A DNA stretch of 64,000 nt from positions 55,868 to 119,867 of the forward strand of contig CATLAM010000004.1 of the NCBI GenBank assembly GCA_949878485.1, written 5' to 3'. The notes below the pieces were generated by a model that saw only the letters and a list, made by a program, of their open reading frames with translations, searched no databases and was not told the DNA's origin. Numbering within the stretch: position 1 is the stretch's first letter; the number at the start of each line of letters is the position of its first letter. The position numbers and the translations under genes are program-made. The stretch comes from an uncultured Eubacteriales bacterium (lineage in GTDB: Bacteria; Bacillota; Clostridia; Christensenellales; UBA1242). This document shows positions 1 to 7,393 of the stretch, piece by piece.

Positions 1-35
1 CGACAGAATTAAACCTTTTGGCAGTAGATTGTTTT

Positions 36-60
36 AAACAGAGATTTTTCTCTGTTTTTT
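36..60 (+). terminator. Rho-independent terminator of an upstream gene
   Basis: Stem AAACAGAG / CTCTGTTT with an A/T loop, followed directly by a T run. The gene it ends lies outside the window to the left. Confidence 0.7.
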
Positions 61-77
61 ATTTTTGGCACACTTTA

Positions 78-106
78 TTGATTTTATTAAATTTAAAAAT
101 TATAAT
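78..106 (+). promoter_or_regulatory. Sigma-A-type promoter for the first gene
   Basis: TTGATT, a 17-nt spacer and TATAAT. It would give a leader of about 105 nt before the ATG at 218. A good Shine-Dalgarno at 131-136 is followed at once by ATG TGG TAA, which is too short to call a gene. Confidence 0.5.
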
Positions 107-217
107 CTTTTTAAATTATTTTGATTTTAAAAGGAGATGTGGTAATATTTAATTGTTTTTATATGTGTATCAACAATGTAATTTAAGGCTTGTAACTCTT
201 ATTGTAGGTTGGAAGGA

Positions 218-490
218 ATGAAATATTTAGATACGGTTCGTTTGATTAAAAATGAAGAGAGATATAAAGAAGATAACATTAAATTGGGCGATTTAGGCAC
301 AATTTGGTTGCCAGAGATAAGAAATAATGAATTTTATGTAAGTTTTGACACTGGTGATGATTGGAATGCATATAAATATAGTTCTATAAAAATTGAAGAT
401 TTGGAATTGGTTGAAGACAATGGAGAAACCGATGAAGAAATTCTAGAAGATTTGCCAGAGAAAAATCCAGAATGGTGGTGTAAAGTTTAA
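218..490 (+). CDS. Small hypothetical protein, DUF4926-like
   Basis: A 90-residue acidic protein of unknown function. The N-terminal half (VRLIKNEERY...GDLGTIWLPEIRNNEFYVSF) resembles small KOW/SH3-like proteins of the DUF4926 type, in which a short beta-barrel carries a G-x-I/G-T-I-W motif; the C-terminus is rich in Glu and Asp and ends in PEWWCKV. ATG 218 is preferred because TAGG lies nine bases upstream; an in-frame TTG at 209 would add three residues. It stands alone between two terminators. The family link is from memory of motif shape only, and no molecular role is claimed. Confidence 0.6.
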   Translation: MKYLDTVRLIKNEERYKEDNIKLGDLGTIWLPEIRNNEFYVSFDTGDDWNAYKYSSIKIEDLELVEDNGETDEEILEDLPEKNPEWWCKV

Positions 491-554
491 GATGGTTTCA
501 TATTAAATCTTAAAGGCGAAAAAAACAAAATACCTTATGATTATAAGTCATAAT

Positions 555-580
555 AAAAAGTCCCAGATTTGGGACTTTTT
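555..580. terminator. Bidirectional terminator between convergent genes
   Basis: Stem AAAAGTCCC / GGGACTTTT with loop AGATTT and A/T runs on both sides, placed between the plus-strand gene ending at 490 and the minus-strand degV gene ending at 594. Confidence 0.85.
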
Positions 581-593
581 GTTTATATTAAGT

Positions 594-1436
594 TTAACAA
601 CCTTCAAAGGTCACAAATCCATAACAATCTGGCCCTGCGTGTGTTCCGACTACACAACCAATTTCATAGATAGGTGTGTTTTCTGGGTCAACATCAAGTT
701 TGTCAGAATATTTCTTTATAAAGTTTTGAATAAGTGGTGGATTTGCTGAATGACCGAAATAGATTGGATAATCTTTGTTGCGTTTACGAGAACATTCGAC
801 CAAAAATTCATTTGCTTTTTCACCAACTTTTTTGGCGATATTGTTTACTTTTCCGCCATCCAAAGAAATGATTGGCTTAATTTTCAATGCAGACGCAGCA
901 AAATATGCTGTGGAAGAAAGGCGACCACCTTGTTTAAGATATTTAAGGTCGGTGACAACCGCATAAAGATGAACCATGCGTTTAAGTCTTTCAAGTTCGA
1001 CAATCACTTCTTCTGGGGTTGCGTCTTTATGGGATTTGATGTATTTTACAAGTTCCATAATCAAAGCACCTTCAGCAAAAGTGGTAACTCGTGAATCACA
1101 GATGTAAGCATTTTCCATTTTCAAATTTTCCACAGCATTTTTGGCTTGTGCAATTGTTCCTGCAAGGTCTGAAGAAATGACAACAATTAAAATAAACCAA
1201 TCTTTTTTGTTTACATAAGAATTTAATGCGTTTTCAAATTTATATTGGTTTGGTTGGCTTGTTTTTGGGATAATTCCAGTTGTTTTCAGTTTGTTATAAA
1301 ATTCGTCATTTGGCAAACCTTCGGGATATAAATCCCCATTAAAGTTTACTTCAATAGGCAAAATGGTTATGTCATTTTGTTCTTGAAACTCTTTTGGCAT
1401 ATCGCAAGATGCTTCTGTGATTATTTTATAATTCAT
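594..1436 (-). CDS. DegV family fatty-acid-binding protein
   Basis: 280 residues, the normal length for DegV proteins. These bind a single fatty acid in a cleft between two alpha/beta domains and, as FakB subunits, present it to the kinase FakA; whether this copy works with FakA cannot be told here. Visible family features are the N-terminal ITEASCDMP strand-loop, PKTSQPNQYKFENAL (the TSQPS-type fatty-acid loop), VISSDLAGTIAQA, LKYLKQGGRLSS and the C-terminal VVGTHAGPDCYGF motif. AGGAG precedes the ATG by seven bases. Transcribed alone, ending at the shared terminator at 555-580. A second DegV lies at 39190-40035, and having two or more paralogues is usual in Bacillota. Confidence 0.93.
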   Translation of the reverse strand: MNYKIITEASCDMPKEFQEQNDITILPIEVNFNGDLYPEGLPNDEFYNKLKTTGIIPKTSQPNQYKFENALNSYVNKKDWFILIVVISSDLAGTIAQAKNAVENLKMENAYICDSRVTTFAEGALIMELVKYIKSHKDATPEEVIVELERLKRMVHLYAVVTDLKYLKQGGRLSSTAYFAASALKIKPIISLDGGKVNNIAKKVGEKANEFLVECSRKRNKDYPIYFGHSANPPLIQNFIKKYSDKLDVDPENTPIYEIGCVVGTHAGPDCYGFVTFEGC

Positions 1437-1547
1437 ATTACAACTCCTATTTCCTAATCTAAATTAAGTTTAGCAAATTGACGAGAAAAAAGCAAATTAT
1501 TTGAAAATAATTCGAAAACATTTAAGAAAGTAAGACAAGATTTTAAA

Positions 1548-3224
1548 TTAGTTCTTTTTGAATAGTTGTTTTGTGAATGTGTAAAGTGAAATAACGACAA
1601 CCGAATAATAAGCAAGAGAGATAAAGAAATTTCCAGAAGCATAAAGTGGAGTTTGAAGGAAGCCTGCTTGCATAATTCCGCCGCCCAAAAATGAAGTAAG
1701 GTCGGAGTGAATGAAAGGTAACAAGCAATAGACAAATATGTTGTTTAAGAAAATGTTGCAGATTGTTGCCACAGCAAACAACAACAATGCAATGGCAAGG
1801 TTGAGTTCAAATTTACGAGAGAGATTCATTATGAAAATCGTTATTGTGGAATAGAAAACCACTTGCAATTGTATTCCAAGCATTTTTATAAGTAAGAAAA
1901 CAAAAGGACTTATAAAATATATTGTGTCCAGATTAAACACAGCAATCATTGTTCCTGGCAAGAAGGAATACATCAACGCACCCCAAATGAAATTGATGAG
2001 TGTGAATGATGCTATGCAGAAAGATGTGCAATAGAATATTGCCAAAAATTGTCCAGCAAAAACTTGATTGAAGGTGGCATTTTGTGAAATCAAGATGTCA
2101 ATCTTTCCATGTTTCCTGTCAAGTCCAAAAAACTTATAAGCTAAGAAAATTCCAAACAAGATTGTCAAAAATCCAACTATGCTTAACATGAAATATGTGT
2201 AATCAAAAGAGGAAACTTTATATGAAGCAATGTTGAAATTTAAGGCTGATTGATATTGTGTGTAATAAATGCTTTCATCTTGAAGAAAATGATTTATTTT
2301 TGTAAGGGCAACTCTGGTTTCTTCTTTGTAAATTTCATCATAGCCTTGGATATTATTCACTTTTCCATAGTGGTTTTCCAAGACAAGTCTGAATTCATAG
2401 ATGACACCATATTTGGCACTTTCGCATGTCAATTTATAGTTTGTTGCAAGACTTTTCATCTCTTCCAAATCTTCGGAATTTCCTGCTGTTGCATTACTGT
2501 TGATTTCAACCATTTTTTGATATATTTTTTCTGTTTTTAACAATGCGGTGTTGTAATAAGTTTCTTTAAGTGTGTTTATTTCTTCTTCGGCAACATTCCA
2601 AATTTCCACTTTATTGATTGTTTCAAAAATTTTGGTGAAGTTGTCTTTTGAATTGTAAAATTCTTCCAAAATTTTATTGGCATTAGTTTTGTTTTCAATG
2701 GCACCAGAAAAATATTTGGACAATTCTTTTAATTGTTCAAAGTCTTTTTTATTGATGATTAAGTTTGTTTCAAAATCTTTCTTTTGTTCAAATTCTTCAA
2801 CAAAAGTTTTAAGGTTGTTTGTGTAATATAAAATTTCGTTGTAGGTGACAGGTGCTGTTCCTGTAAATTGTGTGGCTTTTGCACCTTCTGTGGCACTTTG
2901 CAAAGTTTCAAAATTCTTTTTAATGTCATTTAAAGTGTCTTTATCTTTCGAATTTGAATTTAAATCTATGTAATTTAAAGTTTGTTTAAGAAGAGCGTCA
3001 AGTTTGCTTTTGCTGTCGTCAATCTCCGTTTTGTCAAATGCAGTGAAAAAGTCCACAGTTGCGTCTGCGGTGATTTGTGTGCTGTATTGCGGTGTTGCAG
3101 GAATTTTGTAGGCAAGTCCGACAATGAAACATAATGCCAAAACCACAACAAGAAAAATGATTGTAATCGGATTCAGCATAATACGCTTAAAGTCATAGGA
3201 AGCAATTTTAAAGACTTTTCTCAC
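1548..3224 (-). CDS. ABC-2 type transporter permease
   Basis: 558-residue membrane protein, probably the permease of an ABC exporter with the ATPase encoded just upstream. One membrane helix near residues 18-38 is followed by a large, coiled-coil-rich extracytoplasmic region (about 40-345, many Lys/Glu/Asn). Then come five or six hydrophobic segments, an arrangement typical of ABC-2 permeases such as YhgE/Pip-like or bacteriocin/antibiotic exporters. The start codon overlaps the ATPase stop by four bases (ATGA), so translation is coupled. The substrate cannot be read from sequence. Confidence 0.8.
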   Translation of the reverse strand: MRKVFKIASYDFKRIMLNPITIIFLVVVLALCFIVGLAYKIPATPQYSTQITADATVDFFTAFDKTEIDDSKSKLDALLKQTLNYIDLNSNSKDKDTLNDIKKNFETLQSATEGAKATQFTGTAPVTYNEILYYTNNLKTFVEEFEQKKDFETNLIINKKDFEQLKELSKYFSGAIENKTNANKILEEFYNSKDNFTKIFETINKVEIWNVAEEEINTLKETYYNTALLKTEKIYQKMVEINSNATAGNSEDLEEMKSLATNYKLTCESAKYGVIYEFRLVLENHYGKVNNIQGYDEIYKEETRVALTKINHFLQDESIYYTQYQSALNFNIASYKVSSFDYTYFMLSIVGFLTILFGIFLAYKFFGLDRKHGKIDILISQNATFNQVFAGQFLAIFYCTSFCIASFTLINFIWGALMYSFLPGTMIAVFNLDTIYFISPFVFLLIKMLGIQLQVVFYSTITIFIMNLSRKFELNLAIALLLFAVATICNIFLNNIFVYCLLPFIHSDLTSFLGGGIMQAGFLQTPLYASGNFFISLAYYSVVVISLYTFTKQLFKKN

Positions 3225-4192
3225 TCGCGTTCCTCCTTAAAATAAGGGGTAAGGCTGGCGAAAATTTCTTCTGCTTTTCTGTTGAAATAACCTGCTCTGT
3301 GAATGGAAATTTTGTTTTGAGTTAAAAATCTTACGATGTCTGCAGTAAGTTCTTCATTCGCTTCAAACAAAATGCGGTGACCAAGAATTTTAACTTTTAA
3401 GCCATAGTTTTCCATGACCAATTTGCCAGAGTAATGTGGATATTTAACCCAAATAAAAGCAAAGTTTTGGTTTTGACTTAATTTGTTGCATTGTTCGTTG
3501 TTTAAAATGTCTTTAAGTTCGCGTTCTGCCATGAAAAGATAGCGGTCACAAAGGTCTTGAATTTGTTCCAATTTATGTGCACAAATTATGACATGTGTGC
3601 CTTGTTGTTTGACAAGGTTTATATAGTGTTTAACCATTGTGACCAAGTCTTCTGGCAATGTTTTGAAAGGTTCGTCTAAAATCAAAAGAGTTGGCTTTGT
3701 TATGAATGCCAAAGCCAATGACATAAGTTTTTTCTCAAAATATGAAAGGTCTTTAACTTTTGTGTTGATTTTCTTTTCAAGTTGAAATCTTTTCAAAATT
3801 TCAATGACTTTGTTTTTTTGTGAATGTCCGCTTAAAAAATATAAATATTCAAGATTGCTTTTAACAGTTTGATGTCTGAAAAAAGAAGGTGGGTCAAGGC
3901 AAACATTAATTTTGTGAACAAGTTCTGGAAAAACGGTGATGTCTTTGCCATTTAAAAGCACATAGCCATCACTTATTGGAAGACCGCCAGAAACTGCTTT
4001 AATAAGGCTTGTTTTTCCGCTTTTGTTTTCTCCAACTATGCCTAAGCATTCTCCATTTTTCATGGTGAATGAAACATTCTTGACAAGAAACATATTTCTC
4101 ATCATGACTGTAAGATTTTTAACTTCCAAAATGTTTTCCACATTTTCAGTTTGGGCATTATTTTCGTTTTCAATCAAATTTTGATTAATCAT
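3221..4192 (-). CDS. ABC transporter ATP-binding protein with degenerate motifs
   Basis: 323 residues; ATPase partner of the permease at 1548-3224. Walker A is GENKSGKT (54-61), Walker B TLLILDEP (168-175) and the H-loop His is 206 (CAHKLEQ). The signature motif is LSYFEKK (149-155) instead of LSGGQ, and no Gln is evident at the Q-loop (LDPPSFF), so hydrolysis or dimer sensing may be altered. About 100 residues follow the nucleotide-binding domain, as in many ABC-2 ATPases (DUF4162-like tail). TATAAT ends six bases before the ATG and no Shine-Dalgarno is seen, so the mRNA is probably leaderless. The pair forms its own operon. Confidence 0.85.
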   Translation of the reverse strand: MINQNLIENENNAQTENVENILEVKNLTVMMRNMFLVKNVSFTMKNGECLGIVGENKSGKTSLIKAVSGGLPISDGYVLLNGKDITVFPELVHKINVCLDPPSFFRHQTVKSNLEYLYFLSGHSQKNKVIEILKRFQLEKKINTKVKDLSYFEKKLMSLALAFITKPTLLILDEPFKTLPEDLVTMVKHYINLVKQQGTHVIICAHKLEQIQDLCDRYLFMAERELKDILNNEQCNKLSQNQNFAFIWVKYPHYSGKLVMENYGLKVKILGHRILFEANEELTADIVRFLTQNKISIHRAGYFNRKAEEIFASLTPYFKEERE

Positions 4193-4198
4193 ATGTTT

Positions 4199-4227
4199 AT
4201 TATAACAAATAAAGAATTAAAAGTAAA
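4199..4227 (-). promoter_or_regulatory. Promoter of the ABC exporter operon (leaderless type)
   Basis: TTTACT at 4222-4227, a 17-nt spacer and TATAAT at 4199-4204 on the minus strand. The -10 ends six bases before the ATG at 4192, so transcription should start at or next to the A of the start codon. Confidence 0.6.
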
Positions 4228-4251
4228 GAGTTTTACAACAAAAAAGGGGCT

Positions 4252-5133
4252 TTATAAGCCCACAGTTTTGTCAGATTTTGTTTGTTTTACAGTGTTTGAT
4301 TTATTGTTTGTTGCAGTTGCTTCTTTAATTGCTTCCTTCCTTTTCTTTTCAAGATATCTAAGTTTTGCTAGTCTTGATTTTTCTATTGCAATTGCTTCTT
4401 TTTTTCTTTCTATGATAAGCGCTTTATAATTATTAGAAACTTGATTATAACCATTATTTAAAGCGTAATAAAGGTCTAATAATTCAGATTTTCCATCTAT
4501 AATGTTATTGAAAATTTTATTATACAATTCGGCTTGTTTAGATGTCAAATTCTGGGTTTTAACTTCTTTCTTAAGGCGATTTTCCATTGTTTCTTTCAAG
4601 ACTTTTTCGTAATTGCCTGTGTCATCTAAAAGCATAAAAGGTAATGTGTGCCAATTTTGGTTATAATGCTTATCAGTTTCTATTACATTTGTAATTACTG
4701 ATTTAAGAGATTCGTTGGCAAAAAATCCATTGTTGATGAAATTTTTTAAAAAATTTTCAGAAACTTTAATTTGAAAAATTCTTTTTCCTTTTGTAAATTT
4801 AGATTGAATTTCTTTTTTTCTTGAGAAATAAGTAGTAGGTTGAGATCTGATTAAATCAACTAATTCTTTATCTTCAGCGTCATAATGACTGCAAACGACA
4901 TAGTTTTTGTCACTTATAGGGAGGAAATCAAGAATATAAAATTTTTCAGGTTCAACAAAACCTTTCATGTTTGTTGGGATGTCTACAGCGTGTGATTCTT
5001 TGAAACCTAAAAATGTCCAGCCGTCTAAGTCAAAATCTTTAAATATAAGTCTATTGCGGTCTACTGAAAAAGAATTTTTTAATACTTCATTATTTTCATC
5101 TACATAAAAATCTTGAATATTTGCGTTTTGCAT
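4252..5133 (-). CDS. Hypothetical protein with charged C-terminal coil, possibly phase-variable
   Basis: 293 residues; no family recognised. The first 140 residues look like a mixed alpha/beta globular domain (motifs DLDGWTFLGF, EKFYILDFLPI, NYVVCSHYD); the last 60 are strongly basic and helical (IIERKKEAIAIEKSRLAKLRYLEKKRKEA) with a Thr/Asn/Lys tail. There is no signal peptide or membrane helix. AGGAG lies seven bases before the ATG at 5133. An in-frame ATG at 5166 is rejected because it lies inside the -35/-10 spacer of the only good promoter. That spacer contains eight consecutive Gs on the coding strand, so expression may switch by slipped-strand mispairing. Confidence 0.75.
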   Translation of the reverse strand: MQNANIQDFYVDENNEVLKNSFSVDRNRLIFKDFDLDGWTFLGFKESHAVDIPTNMKGFVEPEKFYILDFLPISDKNYVVCSHYDAEDKELVDLIRSQPTTYFSRKKEIQSKFTKGKRIFQIKVSENFLKNFINNGFFANESLKSVITNVIETDKHYNQNWHTLPFMLLDDTGNYEKVLKETMENRLKKEVKTQNLTSKQAELYNKIFNNIIDGKSELLDLYYALNNGYNQVSNNYKALIIERKKEAIAIEKSRLAKLRYLEKKRKEAIKEATATNNKSNTVKQTKSDKTVGL

Positions 5134-5156
5134 ATTTTTCTCCTTTTTATGTTTAA

Positions 5157-5185
5157 AATATAACATCTCCCCCCCCGTTTGTCAA
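5157..5185 (-). promoter_or_regulatory. Promoter with a G8 tract in its spacer
   Basis: On the minus strand: TTGACA (5185-5180), spacer of 17 nt containing G8 (plus-strand C run 5169-5176), then TATATT (5162-5157). -35 and -10 are near consensus and the present spacing is optimal, so the present allele should be ON. Gain or loss of a G changes the spacing to 18 or 16. Confidence 0.75.
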
Positions 5186-5227
5186 TAGGCAATTTTAAAA
5201 ATTGGAGAATTTTTAAGTTTAAATGTT

Positions 5228-5257
5228 TTGGTAAATTGGTGGGATTTGTGTTAAAAT
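5228..5257 (+). promoter_or_regulatory. Promoter of pcrA-ligA (leaderless type)
   Basis: TTGGTA (5228-5233), an 18-nt spacer and TAAAAT (5252-5257). The ATG begins only seven bases after the -10 and no ribosome-binding site lies between. Confidence 0.5.
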
Positions 5258-5263
5258 ATTTTC

Positions 5264-7393
5264 ATGAGCGGATATGATTTGCAATCCTTAAATGAAGAAC
5301 AAAAACAAGCACTCTTAGAAACTGAGGGTGTTGTTTTGGTGACTGCTGGTGCGGGCAGTGGTAAAACTAGGTTATTGACGCACAGAATTTGTTACTTAAT
5401 AGAACATGGTGTTTCTCCTTATAATATTTTGGCGATTACTTTCACAAATAAGGCGACTAACGAAATGAAAACCCGTATTGCCGAGATGTGTGATTGCAAT
5501 GTTTGGATTTCCACATTTCACTCTATGTGTGTAAGAATTTTAAGAGAAAACATTAATTACATGGAAGGTTACACACAAAATTTTACCATTATTGACGAAA
5601 ATGACAAGGATAAAATTATTAAAGATTTGTTGAAAAAACATCAATGTGAAGACGATGAAAAGTCGAAAGTTTCAACGCACCTTGACAATATTAAAAATAA
5701 GGGCTTAGACATTGATGAATATTTTTCAGCACTCTCAGAATTTAACCACAACAAAGACTTAAAAATTTATGAAGCAATTTGCAATGAATATGAAGCATAT
5801 TTACACAAAAACAATGCTTTGGATTTTGACGACTTGTTAAATAAGACATTGTTTTTGTTTAGAAACTTTAAAGATGTGCTTTTCAAATATTCTGACAGGT
5901 TTCAGTATATTTTGGTGGACGAGTTTCAAGACACAAACCTTGTGCAATATAAGTTGATCAAACTTTTGTGCAGTGTTCATAAAAACCTTTTTGTCGTTGG
6001 AGATGAAGACCAGTGTATTTATTCTTGGCGTGGTGCAAATTATCATAATATTGCCAGTTTAAAGGATGATTTTGAAGATGTTAAGGTGTTTAAGTTGGAA
6101 AGGAACTATCGTTCCACCAAAAGCATTTTAAACCTTGCAAACAATGTTATTTCCAACAATAAAGAACGCATCAAGAAAAATCTTTGGACTGACAAAGACC
6201 TTGGGGAAGGTCCTGTTGTTTTCACTGCATTTGATGAGCGTGGTGAAGCCATGTTTGTGGCAAAAACAATTGAGGACATGATGTGTGAAGGTTATTCATA
6301 CAATGATTTTGCTGTGCTTATGCGTGTAAATGCCTTGTCCAGAACGATTGAAGAAGGCTTTTTGTCTTATCAAATTCCTTATAAGGTGTATGGTGGTTTC
6401 AAATTTTATGAACGAGCAGAAATCAAGGTTATTTTGGCTTATCTTTCTGTTTTCGTCAATCCAAATGACGAAATTTCGCTTTTAAAGATAATCAACTTTC
6501 CAAAGCGTGGAATTGGCGAAGTGGCAATTTCTTCTTTGCAGACAGAAGCAGGGGATGACACTTTGTTGAATTATCTGTTAAGTGAAAGATTTAGCACTTC
6601 AAAATATTTTTCAAAACTTGGTCATTTTGTCGAGATTTTCAAGACATTAAAAAGTCAACTTGACACTTTGCCACTTTATGAGTTTGTGGAAAAGGTTGTC
6701 AAAGGTTTTGGAATCGATGTTGCCTATGCTGGAAAAGATGATGAAAGCATCGATAAACTTGGTAATATTGACAGTTTGCTTGCAGGCGTGCAAGAATTTT
6801 GCAATGACAATGAAGATGCCACTTTGTCTGACTTTTTGGCAAATATTATGCTTAAATCGGACAGTGACAACATTCAAGAAAATGGTTATGTAAGTTTAGC
6901 AACCATTCATTCTGTTAAGGGATTGGAATTTAAGTTTGTTTTTGTTGTCGGATTGGAAGAAGGAATCTTTCCGCTTGCAAGGGCTACATTTTCTTCCAGT
7001 GAAATGGAAGAAGAAAGGCGACTTATGTATGTTGCGATTACGCGTGCTGAAGATAAAATCTTTTTATGTCATGCACAAAAACGATATATGTATGGCAAAA
7101 GTAATTATCAAGCGGAAAGCAGATTTTTAAAAGAACTTGGAATTGTGGACAAGAAGAAGCCTAAAGTTTTTTCAAGTTTAAATTCTTTTAAAGATGACTT
7201 TTTCAGAGAAGAAAAAGAAGAAGTGTTTGACAGTGGATTTGCTGTTGGTGACAAGGTGGAACACATGCGTTTTGGATGCGGTGTTATTGTCAATATTTCA
7301 GATGACGGGCTTGTTGGTGACATTGAATTTGAAGATTTTGGAAAGAAAAGTTTGATGCTTAACATAGCATCACTTGTGAAGGTGGAAGAATGA
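5264..7393 (+). CDS. pcrA: ATP-dependent DNA helicase PcrA (UvrD/Rep family)
   Basis: 709 residues; superfamily 1A 3'-5' DNA helicase acting in repair and in clearing replication/transcription conflicts. In order: Q motif LNEEQKQAL, Walker A AGAGSGKT (28-35), motif Ia TFTNKAT, Walker B VDEFQDT (near 219), motif III GDEDQCIYSWRGA, motif IV NYRS, motif V IHSVKGLEF and motif VI YVAITRAE (near 590). A C-terminal Tudor-like domain begins at GDKVEHMRFGCGVI. The ATG has no Shine-Dalgarno but lies six bases after TAAAAT, pointing to a leaderless mRNA. Its stop overlaps the ligA start by four bases, the usual pcrA-ligA operon. Confidence 0.96.
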   Translation: MSGYDLQSLNEEQKQALLETEGVVLVTAGAGSGKTRLLTHRICYLIEHGVSPYNILAITFTNKATNEMKTRIAEMCDCNVWISTFHSMCVRILRENINYMEGYTQNFTIIDENDKDKIIKDLLKKHQCEDDEKSKVSTHLDNIKNKGLDIDEYFSALSEFNHNKDLKIYEAICNEYEAYLHKNNALDFDDLLNKTLFLFRNFKDVLFKYSDRFQYILVDEFQDTNLVQYKLIKLLCSVHKNLFVVGDEDQCIYSWRGANYHNIASLKDDFEDVKVFKLERNYRSTKSILNLANNVISNNKERIKKNLWTDKDLGEGPVVFTAFDERGEAMFVAKTIEDMMCEGYSYNDFAVLMRVNALSRTIEEGFLSYQIPYKVYGGFKFYERAEIKVILAYLSVFVNPNDEISLLKIINFPKRGIGEVAISSLQTEAGDDTLLNYLLSERFSTSKYFSKLGHFVEIFKTLKSQLDTLPLYEFVEKVVKGFGIDVAYAGKDDESIDKLGNIDSLLAGVQEFCNDNEDATLSDFLANIMLKSDSDNIQENGYVSLATIHSVKGLEFKFVFVVGLEEGIFPLARATFSSSEMEEERRLMYVAITRAEDKIFLCHAQKRYMYGKSNYQAESRFLKELGIVDKKKPKVFSSLNSFKDDFFREEKEEVFDSGFAVGDKVEHMRFGCGVIVNISDDGLVGDIEFEDFGKKSLMLNIASLVKVEE

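Noticed and set aside
5134..5166. Upstream ATG at 5166 for the hypothetical minus-strand gene
   Set aside because: It lies inside the promoter spacer, upstream of the expected transcription start, and the ATG at 5133 has a proper AGGAG.
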